NCBI GenBank assembly: GCA_001600415.1
Contig: BCJX01000014.1
Coordinates: forward strand, 354,189 to 418,188
From: Pascua guehoae
Taxonomy: Eukaryota; Basidiomycota; Tremellomycetes; Trichosporonales; Trichosporonaceae
Reading direction: 5' to 3'
DNA length: 64,000 nucleotides
Every line of letters starts with the position of its first letter. Within the stretch, counting starts at the first letter, position 1. A program made the position numbers and the translations under genes. The notes below the pieces were generated by a model, which was not told where the DNA came from, searched no databases, and saw only the letters and a program-made list of their open reading frames with translations. Of the stretch, positions 34,201 to 46,400 are shown piece by piece.

Positions 34201-37163
34201 TCGACTAGCTTCAAGGCACAACAACATTCACGCACTGATTGCGCAATGGTGCGACATGTGCTCTGCCAGGTTTGGTAGTGCTTGCTCAAAGTGACGCGAA
34301 GACGCGACGCGCGACCGACACGTCCACACCGCCCAAGGCTCGACGTGTCATGAACCCGACCGCGAACCCTTTCAGAGTTAATGCAGGCGTACGGCATGTC
34401 AGGGAAGTTGCATTTCGTTGCCAGACTTTCTTGGCAAGTGGTAACTCGCAGGGACATTCGGACACGGGGGAGGCGTGACATTCAGGGAAACGGGGGTACA
34501 GTACAGTGTTCCCATCCTACCCAACAGAGAAAGAACAATTGACAAAAAAATATTGGGATTGGGATTGGGAAACAAGGCGAGATCGGGCAACAACGGCGGT
34601 ACGGCCACCGATTACTACCGCTTTTTATCGCGCCACGACGCCACAGACGCCAACAGCGCCAACGCCAACAATGGCGCCAACGACGCCCACTGTAACGCTA
34701 ACCGTGGCGACGGGCGCGCCCGGTCCCACGTCCCGGCTGTCCCCCCGACGACCGTCTCTTGCGTCAGTAGTTGTCACGTTCTGGAACCCCCCTTGGCGTC
34801 GAGGCGTCTCTGCGCGCTCTGCATGGCCTGCAAGCAGTGCTCGCTGTGCTGACCGTGCCGAGGTGCTGCCGAACTGCCCAAGTGTTTCCCATGGTCTTCC
34901 CGCTGCACAGCACCACGACCTAGGTACAGCCTGGCCCGCGAAGCTCATGTCGAGCCCCTGTCGCTTTGCGCATGTGAGAACGAGGCACAGAGCTTGGCGT
35001 GGACGTGTTTCATCCCACGACAATAATAATAGAGTCGTTGCTAGTGGGGGTCACGTCCGTCGCGTCAACACAAGGTGGGAGCAGCCTGCTAGCCTCGGCT
35101 GGTAGGCGGCGCGAGGCGAGGGCCAGAGGGGGGCGTGGCGCGCAATGGGCGCCACCCCGTAGGAGAGAGCGAGCCAGAAGGGCCAGAAAGGTACAATGGA
35201 TGTAAACAATCGAGGCCAAGTCGAATACGCAACGACATGTATACATGTGCCAGAAGCACATTGGGCAGGCAACAAGACGCGCACAGGCGCAGAAAAGTGA
35301 CACGAGGCGCAGCGCATTGGGCACCAGTAACACGGCTCGTGTCAGTGACTGGTGGCTTGGATAATTTACTCGTTGAGAGCAGGTTGGCTGTTCGCCCAGG
35401 TGCGCAGGGTGTGCCGGATGCATCGAGTACCCTCGACGAATGCGGCTCTTGTATTTGGTGGTCGCGTGCGGATGACAGCGGGTACCGGGAGCAAGCAAGT
35501 GCAGGGGCGTTGTGCTAGGGCTCCCAGACCGGCCACAGGATTGATAGGATCGGGAAGGAAAGGGCAGACGTGACAGAGAGACTGTGATTGAAACGCGCAT
35601 GACAAGGAGAAGAATAATAGGATAAAGGACATGGTCGAGTCCAGGATCGGCACAGACCGGGGGGGCGGCGGGGCAGGTCTAACGGTGCGTCCGTGGCTGA
35701 TTCGAGTAGATTTCTTGGTGTCATTCAATGTCATTGGTGGCAAATCAGAGACAACAGGTGCTACCTCCTCGAGCTATTCAGGGTAAAGGAAAGAGAAAAA
35801 AAGTTGGAACGACGAGGACGGCTAGCGCCGCCCGCTTTGTTGATGTTATTTGCCGCCCACCTCCCCCCTTGTCGCACAAACCAGGCACCCGGCCCAAGGC
35901 GGCAACGGCGGAATGCAGGGATTATTTTGGCCATGTCATGAGGCACGCGGCACGGCACGATTCATCACAAAGAGAGAAAAAAAAAAACACATGCAGCGTG
36001 TCCTTGGATCCTTGGGCATGGCTGACAATGCCACTGGGGCACTGGGGCAGAGGAGGACATTGAGGTATGCAAGAGCTCATCGTGCAGCATGACAAAGGAA
36101 AAGGGAAAGGGAAGGGGTGGCATGGGCACGAGGACAACAAGGGCCAGATCATTTTTCCAGATGCGTATGCTCCTGGCCGGGTGGCGTCGCGTCGCGCGCC
36201 CAGGCGCGACTGCCGCCATGCCGCCACCCGGCCAGCTGCGCGATACGGCGGCCATGCCGCCACCCAGTGGCCACTTGCCACTTTGTCCCACACGCCACCA
36301 AAGACGACGCCAACGGCGTCAAAGCCAAGCCCAAGCACGGCTTCTGCTCTTGCTGCTAGCTGCTGTTGCTGGCTGCTGCTGCTGCTGCTGCTCGGGCCAA
36401 GAGAGCCCGAGCTCTTGAGGCATTCTAGCCCAGACCATGTCAACATGCCTAGCCTAGCGTCGCCTCACACGCCCTTGTGACCTGACCTACCTTTGGCAAC
36501 CATCCATCTGACACTCGTGCACTGCATCTTTGCTTTGCTAGTCGTTCGGTTCCTTTCGCGTCTGGGCTTCCCTCGTGTTCCCCCACTCCCCCCGTCAGTC
36601 CCCTCTGCCCTGGTGCCGTGCCGTCATGCAGTAGTCATGCCTGCCCCTTGTCTTGTCCAACCACCCCCTTGACCGTGTGTCGCGCATTATTGCACTTGTG
36701 GCGACACCCATGTCTGGCATGTCGCCGGGCGGGCTTTGCGTCAGCAGCTGCCGCCTATCGGGTCGCTGCTCGTGCTCGCTGCCCTCTGATGCTCCTGCCC
36801 TGCCTCTGCAATCATGCAGGCGCCTCTCTGCCCAAGAACGCCCGGACCCGCCCATGCCCAGACCCTCGCTTTTTGCGTTGCCACAGGCCCATGCTCTCCC
36901 ATCGCCCGCGCGCGCTCATCCTCTTTTTCAACTCATTCCACACCACATTGACCTTGGATTTGCTTTCTCTCTCTGTCCGATCTCTCTCTCTCTCTCTCAC
37001 TCTCATCCACCTCAATAGTCGCCACCCTGCGTTTCTGGGCTCTATAGTCATCTATACACTCTACAACTCTACCAACCACTAGTACTAGCTTCCCTTGCGT
37101 CATCCACCACCACCCCTCCTCACTCCCTCTTTGCCACCCACTAAACACAACAAACACGACACA
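31262..37163. other. Long intergenic stretch, nothing firm recognised
   Basis: About 5.9 kb with many short open frames on both strands but no domain, no convincing multi-exon structure and no RNA gene that I can support. One Thr/Pro/Ala-rich frame near 34590-34880 (+) has somewhat coding-like composition but no clear exon borders. A (CTG/GCT)n tract lies near 36345-36392. A (CT)n tract at about 36966-37005 probably belongs to the promoter of the gene at 37164. Confidence 0.45.
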
Positions 37164-38995
37164 ATGTCCGCCCCCGTTGAAGACACCAAGGTGAGTCCCG
37201 TCCACCAGGCCACTGCGTGCCTTTGAGCGTGCTCTTGCGCCCGGTGTCTCCATCCTTGCGCTTGCTCCCTGGGTTGTTCGCTCGCTCGCTTGTCGCAAGG
37301 GCCCATTGGTGGCCAGTTTGTTTGCTTCCCACGAACGCCCGACACACCTTTTGCCACCCATCACCCCATGCACCCCATCTCGCCGCATGGGTGCAAGCAC
37401 GACGTGGCACACCCACTCAAGTCCCATCTCGCAGCCAGTAGAGCAGGCAATGGACTGGTGTGCCTGCATGCAGGCGGTGGAAGCGTAGCGGTCGTAGCGG
37501 CCCAGGCACTGTCCACTGCATGCGTGCGTGTTGCAGTTTGCGACGCGGCCGACGCGCTCGCCGCATCGGGACAAGGAGGGTCGAGGGTGCATGCCTCTGC
37601 ATGCCTCCCTTTGCGGGGGCACAGACCTCCCGCTTACCCTATTACCCACCCACCCATATCACCCAACGCACCCATCCACACCCATCCATCCCATCCATCC
37701 ATTCATCCATCCACATCTTGCCTCCGATTCTTCTTCTGTGTGTTAAACACTTGCTGACATTGCCTCCTCGTCCACCACCCTCCCTCCTTTCCCACACTTT
37801 CAAACACACATCACATCGTCATGTCGTCCCCCCAGCCCGTCGCCGTTGCCCCCGAGGCCGTCGCTCCCGCCGCCGCCGTTGAGGAGACCCCTGTCAAGGT
37901 CTCCGAGGGCGAGGTTGCCGCCCCCGCCGCCGCTGAGGTGAGTGGCAAATCCACACGATGCCTCAACATGACCACTACTCACCTACCAGGCCGCTGCCCC
38001 TGCTGTCGCCGAGGCCGCTGCTGAGGCCACCGAGGCCCCCGCCGCTGAGGCCGCTGCCACCGAGGCTCCTGCCGAGGGCGCCGCCGCTACCGAGGCCGCT
38101 GCCGAGGAGGCCAAGCCCAAGGTGAGCAAGACCCGGGCAAGCCCCGGCGTATACCTCTGTTGATCACATGACCCCTAACGCCACAGGCTGAGAAGAAGGC
38201 CAAGGAGAGCAAGCCCAGCTTCTTCTCCAAGCTCTTCTCCAAGAAGGAGAAGAAGCCCAAGGCCCCCAAGGCTGAGAAGGCCCCCGAGGCTGCCGCCACC
38301 GAGGAGGCCGCCGCCGCTGCCCCCGCCACCGAGGAGGCTGCTGCGGCCCCGGCCGCCGAGGCCGAGGCCCCCAAGGCTGTGTAAGTCTACCTGCCACCAC
38401 CAACCCGTTGTCCCCGCTAATCAGTTTCAGTGAGCCCGTGGTCGAGGCCCCCGCCGCCGTTGAGACTCCCGCCGCCGCCCCTGCTGCCGAGACCCTCGCT
38501 GTTGCCGAGGAGCCCGCCGCCAAGAAGGCGCCCAGCATCCGCGAGCAGGCCGAGGCCGCTGCCGCCGAGACGGTCGCCGCTGCCAAGAAGGAGATTGCCG
38601 AGGTCAAGGCTGGTATTGCCCAGGACGGCGCCAAGCTCACCGCCGAGAAGGAGGCTGCCAAGGCCCTCAAGGCCGGCCGCCGTCTCTCGGCCCGCTTCAC
38701 TGGCTTCTTCAAGCACAAGGACCACCCCAAGGACGGCGCCAAGACGTCGCCTTCGCCCCCTGGCGAGCCCGTCCAGGAGGAGACGGCCGCCGCCGCCGCC
38801 GAGGCCGCCCCCGCTACCGAGGCCGCGCCTGTCGCCGAGGCCGCTCCCAAGATTGAGGAGCCCACGCCGACCGAGCCTATTCAGATTGAGACCGTGAGTA
38901 GTTGGCGTTTGGTGTCCGCCTACCCGTCCTAACACACCCAGCCCAAGGTCTCGTCCGCACCACCTGCTGCCCCGGCCGTCGCCGCCGCCGCTTAG
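37164..38995 (+). CDS. Ala/Glu/Pro-rich lysine-patch protein, 323 aa
   Basis: Exons 37164-37190, 37836-37937, 37990-38121, 38187-38380, 38431-38893 and 38942-38995 join in phase (972 nt). The protein is dominated by Ala, Glu and Pro. It has a basic patch (KPSFFSKLFSKKEKKPK), a helical Ala/Lys/Glu region (IREQAEAAAAETVAAAKKE) and a second basic patch (RRLSARFTGFFKHKDHPKD). The family is not recognised; proteins of this style are often abundant, disordered and stress-related, which is only an inference. The first exon encodes just nine residues before a 645-nt intron. An in-frame ATG at 37821, 15 bases before exon 2, offers an alternative start that would not need the intron. A (CT)n-rich promoter lies upstream. 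Confidence 0.75.
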
Positions 38996-39573
38996 AATAA
39001 TTCCAAACACCCTTCTTCTGAGATGAGCGAGACTTGACGACCACCTGTGTATGACTGTCACATCCTTTCCCCCTTACCCATTAATGTGCCCCCGCTAGTG
39101 GCATCCCTCGTTCGCTTCCTCCCTCCCCACCACCCACTGCACGCACGCGCCGTGTCGTTTTTCTTCCGATGCTTCGGCATAGCGACCCAGCGTCGGCCAT
39201 CAATAACCCCCGTTTGATGCATGACTTGTGAAATTTATGATGCCGTGTGATGCTGTAGAGCGCGCCGGGTTGTAGATGAGCAGCCTAGTGTGGAATGCAG
39301 GAATGCGGTAGAGCAAGAAATAGCAACGGCCGTGGTCAGCGGATGTGGACAGTGGAGTGCCGGTGAGAAGCATACGTCGCCAAGTGGCAAGTGGGTTGCC
39401 AAGAGGAGAGGCATGGGGTACCTGTAGACGATACATGCGAGAGGCACGGGACCACGTGGAAATTATCCAAGCCCCCCACTTTGGCTCCAATCGCGGCCTC
39501 CACCCAGATTTTGTTGGTTTGCTCAATGTTATCATTTCTGCCACCCCACCAAAGCACCAGCACGGCCAGCACA
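38996..39573. other. Intergenic: 3' end of the Ala-rich gene and promoter of RPA12
   Basis: No gene is seen. The 3' side of the Ala-rich gene has AATAATT just after the stop codon. The segment before 39574 is the short promoter of RPA12; no TATA box is evident. Confidence 0.45.
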
Positions 39574-41721
39574 ATGTCGGCACCATCAAAGGCAAAGCGC
39601 ATAGGCTCCCTCCTCTTCTGCCCCGTATGCGGCACGCTCCTCGACCTGCCCCGCGACGACCAGGACGAGATTACCTGCCAGCAGTGTGGCCGTAAGGAGC
39701 CTGCTTCGTGTGAGTGAGCGTGAGCATGCGGAGCATGCGAGCGTGCGAGCATGAGCGTGAGCATGAGCGTGCAGCATGAGCGTGCGAGCATGAGCGTGCA
39801 GCATGAGTGTGCAGCATGAGCGTCCGAGCATGGACACAAGAAGCACGAGCAGAAAGAGCATACGAGCAGCCCAGAGCTAGAAGACGGTCACACAGTGACA
39901 CTCTCCCCCCCCCCCNNNNNNNNNNNNNNNNNNNNNNNNNNNNNNNNNNNNNNNNNNNNNNNNNNNNNNNNNNNNNNNNNNNNNNNNNNNNNNNNNNNNN
40001 NNNNNNNNNNNNNNNNNNNNNNNNNNNNNNNNNNNNNNNNNNNNNNNNNNNNNNNNNNNNNNNNNNNNNNNNNNNNNNNNNNNNNNNNNNNNNNNNNNNN
40101 NNNNNNNNNNNNNNNNNNNNNNNNNNNNNNNNNNNNNNNNNNNNNNNNNNNNNNNNNNNNNNNNNNNNNNNNNNNNNNNNNNNNNNNNNNNNNNNNNNNN
40201 NNNNNNNNNNNNNNNNNNNNNNNNNNNNNNNNNNNNNNNNNNNNNNNNNNNNNNNNNAGGAGGGCGGAGGGCGAAGAGGGCAGAGAGGGCAGAGAGGGCG
40301 TTGGAGGCACCAGCAGCGGCACTGCGTCGGCGTTGCCTTGGGCCAGCTTTGTGGCGGCCGACGAGCGGACACGGCTTCGTTCTGCGTGCGCCGGCCCCGG
40401 GTATGCGGGCGTTCGCCCGCTGCTCGCTGCGAGGTCTGGCGGAGCCGTCGACCGTGGTGCTCGTGGACAATCGGGATACACTCTTGAGCCTGGTCGAGGT
40501 CGTGCTCGGTATCTCCTCTGCTCGGTGCCTCTGCGGCCATTCCTCCATTGGCGCCTCTGGTGCTCTTTTCTGCTCTTTTCTCTTTTCACGCTCTCTCCTG
40601 CTCTTGTTCTTGCACTTGTTCTTGCGCTTGTTCTTGTGCTCCCTCTTGCGCTTGCTTTGCGCTTGCGCTTGCTCTTGCTTTGCGCTTGCTCTTGCGCTTG
40701 CTCTTGCACTTGCTCTTGTGTTTGCTCATGCTCTCGCTCTTGCACTTGCACTTGCACTTGCACTTGCACTGGCACTTGCACTTGCTCTTGCACTTGCTCT
40801 GGAACACCCATTGCACCCCCACCAGTCCACCGCACTCTCCCCACCGCAACCATACTCTCCCTTCGCGCTGAAAGCTGACACCTCCAGGCACAGGAAAAGT
40901 GCGAAAACTGTGGCCATATCGGTTTGAGCTACAAGGAGATGCAGCTCCGGTCTGCCGACGAAGGCTCGACCATCTTCTACAAGGTGAGTGGGGTTTGTAC
41001 TGGTGTTTGGGTTCAACGTTACGCGTCGCGCGAGGGTGGCTGTTGCGAGGCATGCGGGTGCCGTCGGGAGGGTTAGAGGGTTCTTGGGAGTCGGCATGGG
41101 GTCGTTGTGGCCACTGAGGCTGTGAAATTGGCGTTGGATCATGACCCCGGCGAGAGCTTTCCTTGTGACCACTGAGGCTGTTGGGATTGGTCTGGGATCA
41201 TAATCCCGGCGACAGCTTGGTTGTGACAAACGACACGAGAGTCGCGGTTGAGAACCATCTTGAATGTCGGGCGCTGTAACGGATGCCGTTTCGGCCGACG
41301 CTGGGTTCTTGGTCGTGATCTCGGGTACCATCATGTCGACGAGACTCGGAGTGGTACCCGAGAGCGGTTGTGAAGCTGTCAGTCGTAACGAGGAGGTGGA
41401 GAGAGCGAGTACCATGACTATTGCGACGTCGCCTTGTCGAAGTGCGCCTTGGAGCACGTATCGGCTGCGCGAGAGGAAAGAGCGCGGCTAAGGGTCACGA
41501 GAACCCCCTCCACTGCCTTCAATCTTCTGGCTCCAGATCTAGTGGGGTTGGTATTGCCCAGCGTCACACGCTCGAGTGACAGCCGTTTATGAGCCGAAAC
41601 AAGACCAGACGCAACCACCCGAACCCAAACCCAATCCGAATAGAACCCCTCCTGAGCCGAACGCGGCGGCTGACCCTCCCAGTGCCTCAACTGTGGCCAT
41701 CAGACTTCAACCAACAACTAG
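39574..41721 (+). CDS. RPA12: RNA polymerase I subunit RPA12 (A12.2), interrupted by an assembly gap
   Basis: RPA12 is the TFIIS-like subunit of RNA polymerase I needed for RNA cleavage and termination. Exon 1 (39574-39709) encodes the N-terminal zinc ribbon: [12 protein letters not shown], then ITCQQCG. After the gap, 40894-40983 (or from 40888) encodes [20 protein letters not shown] and DEGSTIFYK, and the last exon, 41683-41721, encodes [12 protein letters not shown]. Together these form the C-terminal ribbon with the catalytic RSADE. The middle segment that links the two ribbons is not visible and presumably lies in the 342 unknown bases. The flanking introns are full of simple repeats, which probably caused the gap. 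The last intron is 699 nt. Confidence 0.9.
39722..39835 (+). repeat. gagcatgagcgtgc-type repeats in an RPA12 intron
   Basis: Irregular tandem repeats built from gagcatgagcgtgc and gcatgagcgtgca fill the intron right after exon 1. Confidence 0.8.
39916..40257. other. Assembly gap (342 N)
   Basis: A run of unknown bases, preceded by a C homopolymer and followed by a purine-rich repeat. It lies inside the RPA12 gene. Confidence 1.
40560..40801 (+). repeat. cttg-rich simple repeat (cttgcacttgctc type)
   Basis: The stretch is built from cttgcg, cttgca and cttgctc units, with a nearly perfect (cttgca)n block at about 40741-40783. It lies in the RPA12 intron upstream of the second zinc ribbon. Confidence 0.85.
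41107..41225 (+). repeat. Imperfect direct repeat, about 60 bp, two copies
   Basis: Two copies share ccactgaggctgt, ggatcat.a.cccggcga and agctt. They lie within the last intron of RPA12. Confidence 0.7.
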
Positions 41722-43490
41722 ACGCACTCCCTTTCGCGGGGTTATGTTGTAATGCATCTGCATATTAGAGCGGGCAGTCGGTGTGTGACGACACTTCACA
41801 GCCCGAGCAGACTTCGAGCACAGCCCGGAGCCGGGGGCTAGTCGGTGCCGGAATCAGATCCTGCCATCTCTTGAACAGGTCACGAGGTGCTGTCACATGT
41901 CTGCGTGCCACAGCGACAAGACCGAGTCTGGAGTCGCTTGTGCACGTCGACTCATGCGAAACAGATTGCGGTCGTGCCAAATAACTACTGACGTGCTGCT
42001 ATGGCCCAAGTTGATGTCTGAGTGCGGGAAGCTCATTCAGTGCACGATGACATCAGCGCAGCCAGGCCTCGACACCTCGGCTGCTAATGTGAGGCACGGA
42101 TACCACTTTGTGCTTTGTCCTTTCGATTACGGGGTCGGCGCCGATACACATGAGTTGGGGGTGCGGGGTCGGCGTGCAATGGCCGACTGGGCCGGACGGT
42201 GCTGGGCAGTGCTGGCGCGATGATGAGCCTCACCCGCGGACGTGCTCGTGGCCAACGTCAGTATCACTACCAAGTGGTACAGCAGTTGCTATGCATGCCT
42301 GCATGCCTGGTCGAGTGGCGAGAGTGGGTGGCAACGGCGGATACGAGCCAGGCCCACATTCCAGAGGATGTATCGAGTCAGGCGCCGTACATTGCCGCTG
42401 GTGCCTCTGCCGTCAACCGTCTCTTGGCTCTCCCGCCCTCGTGCAGTGTTTCTGCCTGCACCATCGCCGAGCTACGCGTCGTCGCTCCCACCTCCTCTCG
42501 CCACCTCTTCCCGCCTCGCAATGATGCTATATGTTGACGCTCTTGGATGCATGCCCATGTTCTGCAATCTCTTTCTCTTGTTACATTGTTATATTGTCAA
42601 CGTGTCCTTATCTCTTGTGTGTGCGTCATATCCAAACCCACAGGCCCCAACCCTAAACTGCCGCCAATTCACACCGCCGCATCCCGTCCAGTCTACAGTA
42701 GTATCCAGTACCAGCCCGCGCTCCGATCTGTGCGGCGACGGCCATTCCCGGTGACCTCCGACAGCCCCGGTCTCGGCCCTAGGCTCGGCTCACAGCAACG
42801 GCCGTGACGAGCTCTTGTCGGCAACGAGGGCGAGTGACGGCAAGCACATGGCGTGTCGCCACCCCGTAGCGGGCCCGTAGTCGAGTTGACACCGCCTCGT
42901 CCCCGTCCCGTCCTTTGATTGACTCGGCACTCGGCGCGGCATTCCACCAGTTGTAGTTGTTGTTGTCGGTAAGTGTCGTCATTGGATTGCAGTGGGTGCA
43001 TTGGTGGGTGCATTGGGGTCCAAAGGTGGCCCTGGTTTTGCCACCGGGTTGATCACTCTGCGTTCCCTGCCCTGGATCCCCACAACCTCCCCACAACCAC
43101 AACCCACCACACACACTTGGCACACACCACACGGACACGACGCACCCACCACTGGCCCGTGTTGCCCATCCCCCGGGCCGGCTGGCTGATCTTATCATAC
43201 CTCGCCTCACTGCCCTCGTTCATCTCGTCCCCTTTCCATCCTCTCTCTTCACCATTCCCCCCTCTTGGTCTCGTCATTTGTAAGCCAGACCACACACACC
43301 ATCAATCCCTATACTAGAGCTCACCACCACTCGCACTCCTGTACCACTACCCACCCCCTCGCCCCCACCCATACGCCACGACAACCTCCACCGCACCGTT
43401 GCCCCCCGACACGCGACGTTCCCCTCGCCGTAGACAATATATTACTCATCAGCACCATCGACAGCATCCGCTGCCGGACCCGGCGATCCA
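41722..43490. other. Intergenic; promoter of the BCAS3-family gene at its right end
   Basis: No supported gene. A 112-codon frame at 42199-42537 (+) has mildly coding-like composition but no domain or splice context. From about 43080 the sequence is C/A- and C/T-rich and probably forms the promoter and leader of the gene at 43491. Confidence 0.45.
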
Positions 43491-46400
43491 ATGTCCCCCC
43501 CGACCGACCATGCGCGCACTGCAGCCGATTCGGCGGGGGGAGCGGGCGGCCGCACTGGGTGGCGTGAGTCCTCCGAGACACTGCGGCGCGCGTCGAAACG
43601 CGTCCCGTGTCGTGTCCAAAAGTGTTCGCGTCCCGCGTTCCTTGATCACTGACCTCGCAGCCCTGCCAGTCGAGTACGTGTGGCCCCGGCCTTCTGGTCT
43701 CGATCTCGATGTCGACGGCCTCTCGTTGCACCTCTAGCAAAGGCTGACACTTCACAGCGACACGCCGTCGTCCATCCTCGCGCCGCTCCTGAGCCGCGTG
43801 CCCGCCATGTCCATCTCGGGCATCCAGGGCATTTCGGCGTCGGGCATCTCGTCTCTCAAAGGACTCGGCGGCTTGCTCCCGCGCCCCGCCAAGCTTGCGC
43901 CGGTCGACGAGACGTCTGCGGCGTGGGCAGAGCTCGCGCTCGACGGCGGACAGAGGCGCCAGCGACTCCTCCTCCTCACATCGCCCACCCACGCGTTGCA
44001 GGTCTTTGCCTACCGCCCATCCACCATTCCTGACGATGCCCACGTCGCCGAGCCGTTTCCACCCCCAGAGGAAGTCGCTTCCATCCCCACCATCGTTTAC
44101 GAGCCAGACGCCCCAAAGTCTGTCCTCCAGGGCGTCCGTACCCAGAGGGCTCCGGGACCCAGGCGCGCCGTCTCTGCCCACCTGCTCGACAGGGCGCATT
44201 GGGGCACGCGCGGGCCAGTTGTGGCGCTCATGTGAGTCGAGAGCAAGTAGTGGCAAAACAAAAGAACCATCCATCCGGCTGGCTGACGTGATAGAACCGT
44301 GACGGCAGCGACAGATGTCCCGTTAGGACACGGACACCTCTCGCTCGTCCTCCTAGATCTCACAAGCGGCAAGGCGTTCCGCCGGCTCGACCTCGGCACC
44401 GGCGTGACGGCCAGTGTGACTAGCACGCCGCGAGTAATTGTTATTGTGAGCGTCATGGAGGGCAGCTTGTGTACAAGATTCTAACACTTTCAGGCGACAT
44501 CCCACCCAACCCCGTCAATCCATGTGCTAGACACAAACCTCGAACGCGTCCGGCCGCCCATCACAGACTTGCCGGTGCATTCCAGCACACGCCTCCCTGT
44601 GTCGAGTGTCTCGGGTCGCCTGCTAGCGTATGCTACTGCCGAACCGGCGCTGACGCCGGGCGCGGATGGCTTGGGTTCGATTGTCGCTGCCACGTCGGCG
44701 CGCTTACGCGCTAGCAGCGCGAGCTCTGCACACTCTGCCAGCCGGACGCCGCAGACGACACAGGGCGCGTTGCTAAACTCTGCAGTCGAGATTGGCGGTG
44801 GGGTCGCGCGTGGTGTGTGGGCGGGTCTAAAGATGGGCGCAAGGGCGGCGCAGCAAGCGAGCAGCAGCCGTCTCGCGTCGAGCGCACCCAACGAGCGCGG
44901 CCTGGCCATGCCAGATGTCGAGCATAGTAGTGTAAACGAGAGCCGGTCTGTCGAGGACGCCGTCGAGGAGATGCCGCCAGCCGGCCTACCTGGAGGCGTG
45001 TGGGTCAAGATTGTTGACCTGTTCTCGGTACAGACCGGCGACAAGGCAGACGTCGTGGCCGTGGCCCACTTTAGGTTACCTCCTACGCGTTTGCTGGTCC
45101 CATCCCTCCCGACCGCCCAGCATCCCCGCGGACACCCAGCACCGCGCGAGCACCCTATCGCCTTCCTCTCCTTTTCTCCAGAAGGCACTCGGCTTCTCGC
45201 CGCCGCGGCTGACGGCCGCGTGTTCCACGTCCTCGACGTCCGACCACGTGGTGCCGCCGTTGGCAAGCAAAAGTCTCGGGGTGAAGTCTGGGACGCCTAC
45301 GTCCTCCGCCGTGGCAACACGACGGCCGATGTCCGCTCTGTCACCTGGTCGCGCGACGAGCGTTGGATTGCAGTCGGGACAGGCAAGGGTACTGTTCGTG
45401 AGTAACCCCTACTTGTAACCAACAGAGACTACCCCTACTTGTAACCAACAGAGACTAACCACGCAGACGTCTTTCCCATCTCGCCCGCGGGTGGAAAACC
45501 CTCGGCCGCCAGCCACGTCAAGACGAAACTCGCAAACCCGATTGCCTTGCAGCCGCTATCCGTCGAGGTATCCCCCTTTGCTCGACTGCGTCCACTACCG
45601 GCTCCGGAAGAGGGCGAGGACCCAAACCCAGGGGCCGTCTATGCCGTGTCCGTCTTTGCGTCTACGCGACCCCACCCTCTCGACAAGGGCACGCTGTGCC
45701 AGGACGTGGCCATTTATCGAGCAGGCCAGCTCGAGTTGGCCCGTCTGGCCGTCCATCCAGCGACACCCGCGCCGACCCCGCCAGAGGGCGCGCACCGGCG
45801 CAGGGGCAGTAACTTGACAGAGATGATGCGGGAGAAGGCAGGCTTGCTTCCTGCTGACGGCGACCTTGTGGTCGAACAAGTCGTCAAGGCGCGATGGGTA
45901 ATGCCCTTGGGCCAGGGCCCGAGCGACGGTACTGTCCAGTGGAACCAAGTCGCGACTGCAAAGACACCGTCAGCAGGCAGGCGTGGTAACAGGTGAGTCC
46001 GCAAACCAACTCAAACATGCCCCAGCTAACACCATCCAGTATTTACCACGCCGAAATTAGGACCCACAGCACCAGCGCTCGCATCTTACCTGCGTCCGTT
46101 TACCTCGCTCGGCAGGTCGAGTTCTTTGCCGCCGTCCCAACCGACGAGTACTCGCCGCTATCGGTGCTCGATAAGGTCGCACGCAGGCGGCGCCTCATCT
46201 TCCGCCCCGAGGTCGAGGTGCACCCATCTACAGGCGAGGCCGTCTCGTTTGACAAGCCGCTAAGCTCGGCGCTGCACTCGGTCATTGAAGGGCGACCAGT
46301 CTCACAGCTGCCCCAGCTACCCAACGGCTCACCATCCAAGGGCGGCATCTTTAGCTCGATCCCGATCCGCCACGTGGCCGCCAACCTCGGCGAGGGCGTG

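Noticed and set aside
38164..38865. Long minus-strand frame opposite the Ala-rich gene
   Set aside because: It is the antisense of Ala/Glu/Lys codons; the plus-strand exons join in phase with consensus introns, and this frame does not.
39722..39835. Short regular repeats that might suggest a CRISPR array
   Set aside because: Unit length is irregular, there are no unique spacers, and the host is a eukaryote; it is a simple intronic repeat.
39671..40853. Long frames running through the N block
   Set aside because: They are open only because unknown bases cannot encode stop codons; the flanks are intronic repeats of RPA12.
41043..41079. CEACGC-like codons as the end of RPA12
   Set aside because: A better final exon exists at 41683-41721 with a branch site, CAG acceptor and the expected CxxCGH sequence.
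42199..42537. 112-codon plus-strand frame between RPA12 and the BCAS3-like gene
   Set aside because: Slightly coding-like but without family features, promoter or splice sites; not strong enough to call.
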